From a virus, in IMG/VR virus record IMGVR_UViG_3300046535_001139, positions 1 through 34,506 of that record: 34,506 nt of DNA. One strand, written 5' to 3'. The translations under genes and the position numbers were made by a program. Below are positions 1 through 7,057 of this stretch, in pieces. The first letter of the stretch is position 1. Every line of letters starts with the position of its first letter. The notes below the pieces were generated by a model. That model ran no database searches, had not been told where the DNA came from, and saw only the letters and a list, made by a program, of their open reading frames with translations.

Positions 1-203
1 ACCGGGCCGCGACCGTTGCGGTTCCAGTTCCGCGCCCGCCACCGGAAGAAGTGCTGATCGCGGAGCTCGGCCACATAGGCGCGCTGTCGATCCTTGTACT
101 TGCCCCGGCGCGAGGCATTGGCCCGCTCGCGGCGCACGGGGTCCTGACGCATGGCCGCGCTGTACTTCCGCGCAGCGATCAGATGTCGCTCAGTCGAAAC
201 CAC
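1..203 (-). CDS. Partial basic protein, possible HNH-type N-terminus (runs off left edge)
   Basis: This open frame starts at a GTG at 203 and leaves the window on the left, so only about 66 N-terminal residues are visible. A good Shine-Dalgarno (GGAGAAGG, 9 nt upstream) supports the start, which lies 25 nt inside the end of the cytosine methyltransferase gene. The peptide is very rich in Arg, with a helix-like stretch (RRERANASRRGKYKDRQRAY) of the kind found at the N-terminus of small phage HNH endonucleases. The nuclease motif itself would lie outside the window, so the function is a guess from composition and context. It would be the last visible gene of the leftward early operon. Confidence 0.5.
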   Translation of the reverse strand, partial: MVSTERHLIAARKYSAAMRQDPVRRERANASRRGKYKDRQRAYVAELRDQHFFRWRARNWNRNGRGP

Positions 204-1033
204 GGATCAGCGCCTTCTCCGATGACCTGGACGACTTGCGGGACGACCGCGTTGCCGAGGGCCCTGAGTCGGTCCACCCGAGCGGGAACCCCATGAGCCA
301 CTCGACCCACGTCGGGTTCAACGCTCCATTCTCCAGCGAAACGACCATCGAGAGCATCAATTGCTTGCCCAAGCGCGCGCGTCGTCGGATGGACGGAAGC
401 GAAAGGTTCCCCCGATCCCTGTCGTCGCCCGCTTGTGGTGTCGGCCACATTCCGGGCGCTGCTCGCACCGCTATCGGAAGGCGATCCAACCGAAGGTGCC
501 CCTTCTGGCCCCAGAGCGCCGCGCCACTGGAGTCCTTGTGATCTCGTGCTGTCGGGGTAGGCCACGATCCAGACTCGTCGTCTGAGGTGAGGCGCTCCGA
601 CATCGGCAGCTGATATGACACACCACTCCGCGTCATACCCGAGGTCGGCCAGATCGCCAAGGACGTTCCCCATTCCACCGTGGCCAGCCAAGAGCCCTGG
701 GACGTTCTCCACGAGGACGAAGTGCGGCTGTAGTACGCGAATGGCGGCGGCAAACTCGGGCCAAAGCCAACGATCGTCGGCAAGCCCCTTTTTGCGCCCA
801 GCGACACTGAACGGCTGGCAAGGGAAGCCTCCGGCCAAAAGGTCAACCCGTTCGACCCCTGACCAGTCAACGGTCGTGATGTCTCCAAATCGGGGAACAT
901 CGGGCCAATGCTTGGCGAGGACTCGCTGGCAGAAGGGGTCCCACTCGACCTGGAAGCGGCAGTTCCATCCGGCTCGCTCGAGGCCGAGATCGATCCCGCC
1001 GATACCGGCGAAGAGGCTGCCGAAGGTCGGCAC
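179..1033 (-). CDS. C5-cytosine DNA methyltransferase (Dcm family)
   Basis: The 284-residue protein has the ordered motifs of C5-cytosine methyltransferases: motif I FAGIGG (about residues 8-13, SAM binding), motif IV PCQ (71-73, catalytic Cys72), motif VI ENV (109-111), motif VIII RRRVW (151-155) and a C-terminal motif X ALGNAVVPQ. It is therefore probably an active enzyme that methylates cytosine C5 in phage DNA. The target-recognition region between motifs VIII and X is short, so the recognised site cannot be read. The start is a GTG just after the stop of the upstream HTH gene. With the second methyltransferase in this operon it most likely protects phage DNA from host restriction. No cognate restriction enzyme is seen. 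Confidence 0.93.
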   Translation of the reverse strand: MPTFGSLFAGIGGIDLGLERAGWNCRFQVEWDPFCQRVLAKHWPDVPRFGDITTVDWSGVERVDLLAGGFPCQPFSVAGRKKGLADDRWLWPEFAAAIRVLQPHFVLVENVPGLLAGHGGMGNVLGDLADLGYDAEWCVISAADVGAPHLRRRVWIVAYPDSTRSQGLQWRGALGPEGAPSVGSPSDSGASSARNVADTTSGRRQGSGEPFASVHPTTRALGQAIDALDGRFAGEWSVEPDVGRVAHGVPARVDRLRALGNAVVPQVVQVIGEGADPWFRLSDI

Positions 1034-1097
1034 GTCACGCCACCCGTCCCCGCGTCCGCTCCACGAGGTAGCGTTCGACCTCGGCCGCGGTGACGAA
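1033..1097. repeat. 65-bp direct repeat, copy 1 (3' end of first HTH gene)
   Basis: These 65 bases recur at 3097-3161 in the same orientation with a single mismatch (C at 1086, T at 3150). The repeat covers the last codons and stop of the HTH gene and runs to within one base of the following methyltransferase start codon. It makes the final 20 residues of the two HTH proteins identical. Confidence 0.95.
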
Positions 1098-1217
1098 GGA
1101 CGAGCCGCGCACCTTCACCTTGCGGAGTGAGCCGTCCGCGCAGAGCCGGTCCACCGTGCGCTGACTGATCCCGCCCAGCCTCCGGCCGGCTTCGTCGAGG
1201 GTGATGAGGTCGGTCAC
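1035..1217 (-). CDS. Small helix-turn-helix (MerR/excisionase-like) protein 1
   Basis: This 60-residue protein has the pattern of excisionase/MerR-like winged HTH domains: a helix-turn-helix (ITLDEAGRRLGGISQRTVDR), a wing with KVKVRGSSFV, and a closing helix AAEVERYL. It probably binds DNA, as a regulator or a recombination directionality factor. The start is GTG at 1217, overlapping the upstream resolvase-like gene by 4 bases. Its last 20 residues equal those of the second HTH protein (3099-3281), and each of the two lies immediately before a DNA methyltransferase gene. This suggests that an HTH-plus-methyltransferase unit was duplicated, or that the junction recombined. Confidence 0.8.
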   Translation of the reverse strand: MTDLITLDEAGRRLGGISQRTVDRLCADGSLRKVKVRGSSFVTAAEVERYLVERTRGRVA

Positions 1218-1732
1218 TTGAGCCCCTCGAGGTAGGGATCCGGCTCGAGCGCCATCTCGGCGTCGCGGCCGTGCAAAGCCTCCCAGTCGTCGATGTCGAC
1301 GATGACCACGCCCCGGCGGCGGCGGCCCGGTCCGGGCGCGTCGGCCACCACCAGGAGCGCGGTCTGTCCGGCCTTCACCGGGACCTGCTTGAGCCAGCCC
1401 CAGAGGCGCTCGGAGAAGGCGCCGCCGCTCTTGACCTGTGCCGCGAAGAGGTCGTTCATGAGGTCCTCCGGTCCACCGAACTGGCCGACCCGGCGCAGGC
1501 CGAGCCGCTTGCCGATCTCTCGCTCGATGGAGTTGCCCCGGCTGCGGTTGTTCCGGCCCCGGCGGGTGGCATCCTCATTCCGCTCGCGGCCACACCGCTG
1601 ACAACTCGTCTTGACGATGCAGCCATCGGCGGCCACGAGGTTGATCCAGAGATGGGCCCGGCACTTGGGCTTGGGCGCTGCCGGGTTGGCCTCGCTCGGG
1701 TAGTCGAACGGGAGATCGTCGAGGTCGGTCAT
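1214..1732 (-). CDS. Zinc-ribbon plus PD-(D/E)XK Holliday-junction-resolvase-like nuclease
   Basis: The 172-residue protein begins with a putative zinc site (C24, H27, C44, C47, the last pair as CQRCG) and continues with a fold resembling Hjc-type resolvases: GNSIEREIGKRLGLRRVGQF (E70), then D90/D94, QVKSG (Q99, K101) and the usual KQVP.KAGQTALLVV strand-helix region. In this family the Glu, Asp and (E/Q)xK residues hold metal for DNA cleavage, and Gln in place of Glu is tolerated in some members. It probably resolves recombination or replication branches before packaging. It lies between the two methyltransferase modules and overlaps both neighbours by 4 bases. The assignment rests on motif pattern only. 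Confidence 0.65.
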   Translation of the reverse strand: MTDLDDLPFDYPSEANPAAPKPKCRAHLWINLVAADGCIVKTSCQRCGRERNEDATRRGRNNRSRGNSIEREIGKRLGLRRVGQFGGPEDLMNDLFAAQVKSGGAFSERLWGWLKQVPVKAGQTALLVVADAPGPGRRRRGVVIVDIDDWEALHGRDAEMALEPDPYLEGLK

Positions 1733-3102
1733 CCGACGAGCCCCAGCGGCGTCTGCGCGTTGCGGGCCATCGCCTGGACGAGGTACTCGCCGTTCAGGTC
1801 GATGAGGACGGTCCGCCGGCCGAGGGCCTGCGCGACCATGCCAGTCGTGCCGGAGCCTGCGAAGGGATCGAGGACGGTGGCGGCGACGGCGGGCGCGGGC
1901 GTCGTCCAGTCCGTCTCAGGATCTAAGTGGTCGCACGATTGCCGCCACCCGGTCGTGATGTTCTTCGGCGGGACGTTCGTCGGGTGCGTCTTCGGCTGGC
2001 GAGCAGTGTCCGGGTAGCGGACGGCTGGGGGTGTCGTCCATGCCTTCCCGCTGTCGAGCAAGGCGGCGTATTCCGGCGTCAGTTCCACCTCCCTCACCCA
2101 CGGTGCCCCACACTCCCCGCAGACGCCACGCTCCGACGTGCCCGCCTTCACGCACGGCTCGACGAGCTTCGGCGGGAACGTGGCGAAGTGAGCGCCGGGG
2201 TAGGGCGCGGTGGCGATGGTCCAGACGGAGCGGAGGTTACGGCCGGCGGGGTTCATTCCGCCTTCGACTCCACCGCTTTTGCCGTTATCGCCCCACTTCC
2301 CCGTCTCGGCATAGCGGCTGTTGGGATATCTCAGGTGATGGTCGAGCGACTCATGCGGCTCTCTCACCGCGTCGGCGTCGTAGTAGTAGCGGGCCGACTT
2401 CGTGAGCAGGAAGACGTACTCATGGGCCTTCGTCGGGCGGTCGGTGACGGACTCCGGCATGGGGTTCGGCTTCGACCAAATGATGTCGGAGCGGAGGTAC
2501 CAGCCGTCGGCTTGGAGGGCGAAGGCAACCCGCCACGGGATGCCGACGAGGTCCTTGGGCTTGAGGCCGTGCGAGACACGGGGCAAGCGGAGGCCAGCGG
2601 CCTTATTGAGCGTGCCCATCGTCGTCGCCCCGGTCCCGTTGTTGTTGCTCCGCTCGCCCGAGGCCGCGTACGAGTCCCCGAGGTTCAGCCAGAGCGTCCC
2701 GTCCTTCCGCAGCACGCGCCGGACCTCGCGGAAGACGTCGACCATGTTGGCGACGAAGGCTTCGGGCGTGGGTTCGAGGCCGAGCTGCGAGTCCTGACGG
2801 ACGGCACCGCAGCCCTTCGGGCAGTTGCCGCCCTTCGCGGTGCCGTCGCGGGTCGTCCACGACGTGTTGTTCCGCCCGAGCTTGCCGTCGCTGCCGACCA
2901 TGAGCCGGTCGTTGGCGCGAGAAAACAAGTGGTCGCAACCCTCATCCCCGCCGACCCACGTCGCCGTCCCGTAGTCCCGCAGGCCCCAGTAGGGCGGGCT
3001 CGTCACGACGCAATGGACGGACTCCGGTTCCATCGCGGCCATGACCTCACGGCAGTCGCCCTGGTAGACGGTGAGATGGTCGTCGCGGAAGAACGGCGTC
3101 AC
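1729..3102 (-). CDS. Site-specific DNA methyltransferase, beta class (N6-adenine or N4-cytosine)
   Basis: This 457-residue protein carries the amino-methyltransferase motifs in beta-class order: catalytic motif IV SPPYWGLRDYG (35-45) near the N-terminus and SAM-binding motif I DPFAGSGTTG (412-421) near the C-terminus. SPPY fits either N4-cytosine or N6-adenine enzymes, so the base modified is left open. The middle holds several Cys pairs (such as CGECGAPW) that could form a zinc-binding insert and target-recognition region. The start is GTG at 3102, overlapping the upstream HTH stop as GTGA. Its likely job is self-methylation against host restriction, together with the C5 enzyme downstream. 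Confidence 0.93.
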   Translation of the reverse strand: MTPFFRDDHLTVYQGDCREVMAAMEPESVHCVVTSPPYWGLRDYGTATWVGGDEGCDHLFSRANDRLMVGSDGKLGRNNTSWTTRDGTAKGGNCPKGCGAVRQDSQLGLEPTPEAFVANMVDVFREVRRVLRKDGTLWLNLGDSYAASGERSNNNGTGATTMGTLNKAAGLRLPRVSHGLKPKDLVGIPWRVAFALQADGWYLRSDIIWSKPNPMPESVTDRPTKAHEYVFLLTKSARYYYDADAVREPHESLDHHLRYPNSRYAETGKWGDNGKSGGVEGGMNPAGRNLRSVWTIATAPYPGAHFATFPPKLVEPCVKAGTSERGVCGECGAPWVREVELTPEYAALLDSGKAWTTPPAVRYPDTARQPKTHPTNVPPKNITTGWRQSCDHLDPETDWTTPAPAVAATVLDPFAGSGTTGMVAQALGRRTVLIDLNGEYLVQAMARNAQTPLGLVG

Positions 3103-3161
3103 GCCACCCGTCCCCGCGTCCGCTCCACGAGGTAGCGTTCGACCTCGGCTGCGGTGACGAA
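3097..3161. repeat. 65-bp direct repeat, copy 2 (3' end of second HTH gene)
   Basis: Second copy of the repeat at 1033-1097, with 64 of 65 bases identical. It again spans the end of an HTH gene and the junction with a methyltransferase gene; here the methyltransferase start codon lies within the repeat. Confidence 0.95.
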
Positions 3162-3281
3162 CTTGCCCCGACCGCGGACCACCGTCACGGCGAGCATCCG
3201 ATCATGGACCAGCCGCCGGACCGTTCGGGCGCTGACGCGCATCCGCTCGCCGGCCTCGGCGTAGGTGAGGAGCTCGGTCAC
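3099..3281 (-). CDS. Small helix-turn-helix (MerR/excisionase-like) protein 2
   Basis: This 60-residue protein contains a helix-turn-helix (TYAEAGERMRVSARTVRRLV), a wing (VVRGRGKFV) and a C-terminal helix. The GTG at 3281 is chosen because it overlaps the stop of the DPBB gene as GTGA, as elsewhere in the operon. A longer reading of the same frame exists but lies over the DPBB gene. The N-terminal two-thirds differ clearly from HTH protein 1, while the last 20 residues are identical. That is best explained by recombination or gene conversion at the 3' end. It probably acts as a DNA-binding regulator or excisionase-type protein. Confidence 0.75.
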   Translation of the reverse strand: MTELLTYAEAGERMRVSARTVRRLVHDRMLAVTVVRGRGKFVTAAEVERYLVERTRGRVA

Positions 3282-3808
3282 CAATTCACCGTGACCTTGA
3301 CGAGTCCGCGATTGAGGGGTGCCAGCCGTGAGAAGGCGGCTGGGTAGAGGTCGATGACCCGTCCGTGTCCGCAGAGGCACCAGTCGATGAGGGTAACTGG
3401 CACCGATCTACCGTCCAATGCCACCCATACCGTGCGACCCCGCCAGTGCCCGACCCTGAGCGCAGGTCCGGCGGCGGCGTAGAGGCCGGAGGGGTAGCCT
3501 CGGGTGCAGCAGTACCACGACGCAACGCCTCGTCGAGATAGCCCGGAAGCTGGTTGTACGGACCCTCCGGCAGATCGGGATATGTGCGCGATCTGCCGGA
3601 GAACTGGGGCGTGAACTCGGCGACCTGGCCGCACCGGGCGCACGTCTGAAGGTATGACTGCCACGTCTCGGACCAGCGCAGCCCGAGCGTCCGGTGCCCC
3701 GTAATCCGGCACCGCAGAGAACGCCAGCGGCTCATCAGCATGCCGCCCCCCGGCGAGAACCGGACCCGTGATGAGCAGGACCGCCAGCAGGGCGCCGAGC
3801 GTACGCAT
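3278..3808 (-). CDS. Secreted double-psi beta-barrel (RlpA-like) protein
   Basis: The 176-residue frame opens with a signal peptide (MRTLGALLAVLLITGPVLAG) and ends with a domain of about 85 residues resembling RlpA/expansin double-psi beta-barrels: GVASWYCC, a GLYAAAGPALRVGHWRG strand region, VTLIDWCLCG and a final VIDLYPAAFSRLAPL. Such domains bind or cleave peptidoglycan strands, so a cell-wall role is inferred. The stop overlaps the next gene's GTG as GTGA, which supports this reading frame at the 3' end. The middle (about 3745-3525) has poor codon bias in this frame, whereas another minus-strand frame there encodes a zinc-ribbon peptide. The gene may therefore be overprinted or carry compensating frameshifts. 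Confidence 0.65.
   Translation of the reverse strand: MRTLGALLAVLLITGPVLAGGRHADEPLAFSAVPDYGAPDARAALVRDVAVIPSDVRPVRPGRRVHAPVLRQIAHISRSAGGSVQPASGLSRRGVASWYCCTRGYPSGLYAAAGPALRVGHWRGRTVWVALDGRSVPVTLIDWCLCGHGRVIDLYPAAFSRLAPLNRGLVKVTVNW
3286..3741 (-). CDS. Overlapping-frame zinc-ribbon ORF inside the DPBB gene
   Basis: Within the DPBB gene a second minus-strand frame starts at ATG 3741 (or 3735) after a G-rich stretch. Its first 70 or so codons look coding: nearly all third positions are G or C until about 3520, and the peptide resembles small phage zinc-ribbon proteins (SLRCRITGH, then a Trp-rich segment and CARCGQVAEF). After about 3520 the coding look moves back to the DPBB frame and the remainder here is probably meaningless, although no stop occurs before 3286. 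It could be an overprinted gene, or the middle of one protein joined by two frameshifts. Confidence 0.4.
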   Translation of the reverse strand: MLMSRWRSLRCRITGHRTLGLRWSETWQSYLQTCARCGQVAEFTPQFSGRSRTYPDLPEGPYNQLPGYLDEALRRGTAAPEATPPASTPPPDLRSGSGTGGVARYGWHWTVDRCQLPSSTGASADTDGSSTSTQPPSHGWHPSIADSSRSR

Positions 3809-3814
3809 CGAGCG

Positions 3815-4279
3815 TCATGCCGGCACCTTCGTCTCGGTGAGCGGCCACTGCCGTCGTTTTGCGATCCGACTAGGCAGGAAGGGTGTACAGGCCGCGCAGA
3901 TGCGGTTCCCGCGGCTGCTAACTCGAGTGTTCTTCTCGTCGAACGGGTGGCCGCGCTTGCAATGAGTCTGCCGTGCATGGACGGCGGCGGGATTGATGCC
4001 GCGGAGCGTGTTCTCGCGGCCCGTGACCGGTTCGAGATGGGCCGGGTTCACGCACGATGGGTTACGGCAGAGGTGATCGAGTTGGAGCCCATCCGCGATC
4101 GGCCCGACCATCAGCTCATAAGCGACCCGGTGAGCCTTCTGGAGACCGCGCCCAGAAACATGGATGCTCCCGTATCCGAGCGAGTTCTTCGAGCCGAGCC
4201 AAGTCCAGCACCCATCTGACTTCGCGACCTTCGGCCAGAAGCGATCCGCCACAGGGACTCGAATGTAGACCCTAGCCAT
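3815..4279 (-). CDS. HNH endonuclease with second zinc site
   Basis: The 154-residue protein has a typical HNH_3 layout: CWTWLGSKNSLGYGSIHV (residues 24-41), an AHRVAYEL helix, then the nuclease core LDHLCRNPSCVNPAHLE (D68, H69, C71, C76, N78, H81). A further zinc-knuckle follows (C107, H111, C128, C131). Such enzymes nick or cut DNA, and in phages are often free-standing homing-type nucleases. ATG 4279 is preferred because the protein from there matches the family and the overlap with the upstream gene is 8 bases; an upstream extension adds only low-complexity residues. Confidence 0.9.
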   Translation of the reverse strand: MARVYIRVPVADRFWPKVAKSDGCWTWLGSKNSLGYGSIHVSGRGLQKAHRVAYELMVGPIADGLQLDHLCRNPSCVNPAHLEPVTGRENTLRGINPAAVHARQTHCKRGHPFDEKNTRVSSRGNRICAACTPFLPSRIAKRRQWPLTETKVPA

Positions 4280-4472
4280 TGGCTCGCCTCGTCTCTGGGG
4301 TCTCGCGCAACGGCCACTGTTCCTGACGCTGCTCGACTCGCTCACGGCACTCCCGGACATCGGTGCAGGCCGGCCGGGCGTGGTACTTCTTCGGATCGTC
4401 GGCCCACTCGACGACGCGGACGCGCACCTGGGGGCCGGAGATGCCGCAGAGGATGCACTCGAGGTAGTTCAT
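4272..4472 (-). CDS. Small Cys-containing protein, unknown
   Basis: This 66-residue protein begins with a CxxC pair (MNYLECILCGISG) and has a third Cys in RPACTDVRECRERV plus a fourth four residues later, so a small zinc-binding fold is possible. The C-terminal half is rich in Arg, Glu and Gln. I do not recognise a family. It overlaps the replication-like gene upstream by 4 bases and the HNH gene downstream by 8, so it is translated as part of the early operon. Confidence 0.65.
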   Translation of the reverse strand: MNYLECILCGISGPQVRVRVVEWADDPKKYHARPACTDVRECRERVEQRQEQWPLRETPETRRANG

Positions 4473-4957
4473 GACAGATCCACCGGGAGGCCCTGTCGAC
4501 GGTAGGCTGCGGCGAGTTCGTCCGCTTCTTCTTTCGTCGTGCGCTCGCGCGCTTTAACTACCTCACTACCGTTACTACCTACCGGGGGACTAGTCCGGGA
4601 ATGTATGGACTTGTCTGGACTCCGGTGTCGTTCGTGCCTCTCACGGGACGTGAAGCTCTTGTTGCCACCGATCTTCTGGTGATCCGCCAGACGTGGAATA
4701 AAGGCGCAGCCGCAGTCGAAAGCCTGGACTCGACCAGCACCCACGAGGCTCTCGGCGGCCTTGAGAACGCGACGGTCCCGGACACGTACAGACTCGTATG
4801 GACAGAGCATCGTGGCGATGCTGCTGAGGTCCCATTCGAGCCAGCCGGCGTCATCCGCGATGCACCAGAGCCCGATGTAGGTCAGGCGGGCATCGGGCGT
4901 CAGCGATCCGAGGACCGGGTCGGAGAAGAACTCGGGACGAACCTGGCGGATCCTCAC
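4469..4957 (-). CDS. Phage replication-initiator-like (winged-helix) protein
   Basis: The 162-residue protein resembles the N-terminal domain of phage replication organiser proteins: RIRQVRPEFFSDPVLGSL, then TYIGLWCIADDAGWLEWD and a helix-turn-helix region ending in FIPRLADHQKIGG. A disordered Ser/Thr/Arg tail follows, as in proteins that recruit a host helicase. It is therefore the best candidate for replication initiation here; no helicase or polymerase gene is visible. GTG 4957 overlaps the upstream stop as GTGA and removes a poor low-complexity extension. Family-level confidence is moderate. Confidence 0.72.
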   Translation of the reverse strand: MRIRQVRPEFFSDPVLGSLTPDARLTYIGLWCIADDAGWLEWDLSSIATMLCPYESVRVRDRRVLKAAESLVGAGRVQAFDCGCAFIPRLADHQKIGGNKSFTSRERHERHRSPDKSIHSRTSPPVGSNGSEVVKARERTTKEEADELAAAYRRQGLPVDLS

Positions 4958-5187
4958 CGGACGAACAGCCCGTTCCGCAGCTGCCATGCCTGGTGCAGCG
5001 GCGTCTCTCGGTGACTCATCACGGCCGAGGCGATCGCCAGCCAGTCGCCGTACGGGGCGCTGAGGTGGCCGCCACAGGCACACGGCACGACGCGGATGAC
5101 CGGTGCAGGGCCGGTGGAATAACCGTGGACAAGCTCGGCCTCGGACATCGCGGAGGTGGGGCGGCGGGCGAGGACGTCGAGGGTCAT
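4954..5187 (-). CDS. Small hypothetical protein
   Basis: A 77-residue protein of unknown function. It contains a CACGG segment that might bind metal and a helical stretch (DWLAIASAVMSHRETP). ATG 5187 is chosen because it overlaps the preceding stop as ATGA, and the end overlaps the next gene as GTGA. Those couplings are the main support for calling it real. Confidence 0.6.
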   Translation of the reverse strand: MTLDVLARRPTSAMSEAELVHGYSTGPAPVIRVVPCACGGHLSAPYGDWLAIASAVMSHRETPLHQAWQLRNGLFVR

Positions 5188-5399
5188 CCCGTCAGCCCGA
5201 GTTCCTGCTGCGCCTGCTCGCGCAACCAGTACGCCTGCCGGCCGTCGACCCGACGGCGGCACTCGATGATGTAGCCCTCAACTCGGGCGTCGGAGACGCG
5301 GCCAGTGACGTTGACGATGGCGCAGGCCATCGTGATCTCGAGGCTGGTGCTACCAGGGTTCGCTCGCAGCCAGCGGATGAGGCGCTCGGTCTGAGTCAC
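5184..5399 (-). CDS. Winged-helix DNA-binding protein, unknown
   Basis: This 71-residue protein has the pattern of a small winged helix: TQTERLIRWLRANPGSTSLE (helix 1 and turn), a second helix ending in ACAIVNVTGRVSDAR (recognition helix region), and a wing with RRRVDGRQAYW. It may bind DNA as an early regulator or replication accessory factor. The GTG start at 5399 overlaps the stop of the HNH-like gene as GTGA, and a 10-residue upstream extension is rejected on that basis. Confidence 0.65.
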   Translation of the reverse strand: MTQTERLIRWLRANPGSTSLEITMACAIVNVTGRVSDARVEGYIIECRRRVDGRQAYWLREQAQQELGLTG

Positions 5400-5674
5400 G
5401 CGGTGACCGTCCGGAGATACGCGCGGCATGCCTCACGATTGGCCGTGGCCCAGACATAGCCCGCCCGCATTCCCGGTTCGGTATGCCCCTCGCACAAGGC
5501 CATGAGGTGCTCGGGATCCGACTCGGCTCGGAGACCCATGCGCGGCTCGGACTTGACGTGCTCGATGCGGAGGCGGCCCCAGCAATCCATCGCGGAGCCG
5601 CCGAGACGCGGCGCCATGCAGCCGCCATCACGCTCGAAGATAGACAGGGCGAGGGCGGCGGAGACGCGGGTCAC
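5396..5674 (-). CDS. HNH-like endonuclease
   Basis: The 92-residue protein shows a compact HNH layout: SIFERDGGC opening (C19), a second Cys near residue 31, LRIEHVKSEPRMG (E38, H39), and EHLMALCEGHTEPGMRAGYV (H56, C61, H64). The ExxH/HLxxLC..H arrangement matches small HNH proteins found beside phage recombination genes. The first catalytic position is EH rather than DH, so activity is uncertain. It overlaps the ERF gene upstream by 4 bases and could act with it in recombination. Confidence 0.75.
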   Translation of the reverse strand: MTRVSAALALSIFERDGGCMAPRLGGSAMDCWGRLRIEHVKSEPRMGLRAESDPEHLMALCEGHTEPGMRAGYVWATANREACRAYLRTVTA

Positions 5675-6447
5675 GAGACGAGTCCCAACGGCTCGCTCTC
5701 GGCTTCTCCGATGAGCTGCACGTCGGCAGGGGGTTCCATCGGCAGGAGTCCGTCAGGCGTCTGGATCCGCTCGAGGTGCAGCAATCGCCACTTGACGTCG
5801 GGCCGGGTGCCCTTGCCAGGCGTGAACTCGTCCGTCCAATGGCCCCAGACGGTCACCCGCTGGTCGATCACGGTCGACTTGATGGCGTCGAGGGCGTAGG
5901 CCAGGTCGCCTTCCGCGACGACACCGAAGGACGTCGAGCCGGCCTTGATCTTGAAGGGCAGGACCCACTCGGAGTCGGGACTCTGGCGGAGGTTGGCGTC
6001 GTAGCGGTCCTTGACGGTGAAGACGCCGATGAGGCCGCCGTCGGGCGTCTTGCTCACGTCGACCGGCGTGTTGCCGACGGTCACAACACGCGGCTCGGCA
6101 GCTCGCTTGGGCGGGATCTCGCCGTCCTGCTTGTTCTCGATCTCGTCGCGTGAGGCGATGCCCCGCTTCACCTCGAAGCCGAGGGCGGCGATGGCGCGAC
6201 CCCAGGCCGACGTCTCGCACGTCTCGATCTCGCTGTTGCGGGTCACGCCGTTGCCGGGGATGCCAAGCTGGCTATAGCCGATACCCGGTCGCTCATCGCC
6301 CGGCGTCCGATAGGCGTAGGCCCGCATGACCACGCGGCTCTCGTTGAGCTCGACGATCTCGCTCTGGAGCGAGCCCTCGGGATACTTGCCGTAGAAGGCC
6401 GTCACGCGCTCGGCGACGGTGATGTAGTCCTTGAGGTCAAACGGCAT
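5671..6447 (-). CDS. ERF-family single-strand annealing protein
   Basis: The 258-residue protein has the ERF signature: VAERVTAFYGKYPEGSLQSE, a strand region with RVVMRAYAYR, and the conserved block ending in RNSEIETCETSAWGRAIAAL (about residues 90-109). ERF proteins anneal complementary single strands in phage homologous recombination, often helping to circularise or repair phage DNA. The C-terminal half (VTVWGHWTDEF and neighbours) resembles a beta-rich single-strand-binding region but is not clearly assigned. Its neighbours, a resolvase-like nuclease and HNH proteins, fit a recombination module. The end overlaps the next gene as GTGA. Confidence 0.85.
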   Translation of the reverse strand: MPFDLKDYITVAERVTAFYGKYPEGSLQSEIVELNESRVVMRAYAYRTPGDERPGIGYSQLGIPGNGVTRNSEIETCETSAWGRAIAALGFEVKRGIASRDEIENKQDGEIPPKRAAEPRVVTVGNTPVDVSKTPDGGLIGVFTVKDRYDANLRQSPDSEWVLPFKIKAGSTSFGVVAEGDLAYALDAIKSTVIDQRVTVWGHWTDEFTPGKGTRPDVKWRLLHLERIQTPDGLLPMEPPADVQLIGEAESEPLGLVS

Positions 6448-7057
6448 CGACTGTCACCCTCTTGGCTGCCCAGATCGCGGCGAACAGCGCGCTTGTCACC
6501 GTCGGATGGGCGTCGTCGGTCCGCGCCACGAGCCCGGCCCGGTTCCACATCGCAGCCCGCCACGGCCCCGGCCTGCCCGTCGCCAGGAGGACGAGCCAGC
6601 AGCCGTCGGGGATGGCCTCCTCGATGGTGCGGAGGACGTCCGGGTGCGACTCCTGGAGGTCGTACAGCGCCCGTCGTGTCCACGGCGTGGCTCCGTGGAT
6701 GTGTCCGCTCATGGTTTCCCGCGGAGCCGCCGGCGTCAGGGGGGTAACGCCGGGGCTCCGCTGACCGGAGGGATCCGAGGTCCGGTCAAGCGACAGCGCC
6801 ACCCGCCTCGTCGGTGCTCGGTCGCTGTCGGGGGGACGCTCAGGCGTCCCGGTCGGCCGCGCACCCTGCCCTTGAACCGTCGCGAGCTCCCCGGAGCGGA
6901 CGAGTTCGGGTTGCGCGGCCGACCGCGAGGCCGGAGCCAGCTGGACGCGATGGTGATCGGGGCCGGGGTTGCGGAGGTGGCCCAGCGTCAGGATCGAGCG
7001 GTTCAGGCGAACGATCCGCACCGGCCGGCCACAGACGCAATACAGCGTCTCCGTCAC
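6437..7057 (-). CDS. Hypothetical early protein, Cys-containing N-terminus
   Basis: The 206-residue protein starts at GTG 7057, which overlaps the stop of the 32-residue membrane protein as GTGA; a longer upstream reading runs over two other genes. It opens with a CVCGRPVRIVRL segment that could bind zinc, continues with a long Pro/Arg/Ser-rich and probably disordered middle, and ends in a compact domain of about 90 residues (LYDLQESHPDVLRTIEE, WLVLLATGRPGPWRAAMW). I do not recognise the C-terminal domain. An internal ATG near 6713 could start that domain alone. Confidence 0.6.
   Translation of the reverse strand: MTETLYCVCGRPVRIVRLNRSILTLGHLRNPGPDHHRVQLAPASRSAAQPELVRSGELATVQGQGARPTGTPERPPDSDRAPTRRVALSLDRTSDPSGQRSPGVTPLTPAAPRETMSGHIHGATPWTRRALYDLQESHPDVLRTIEEAIPDGCWLVLLATGRPGPWRAAMWNRAGLVARTDDAHPTVTSALFAAIWAAKRVTVDAV

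Noticed and set aside
190-1038. Second 282-codon minus frame over the C5 methyltransferase
   Set aside because: Ser/Pro/Arg-rich shadow frame; the other frame carries all methyltransferase motifs.
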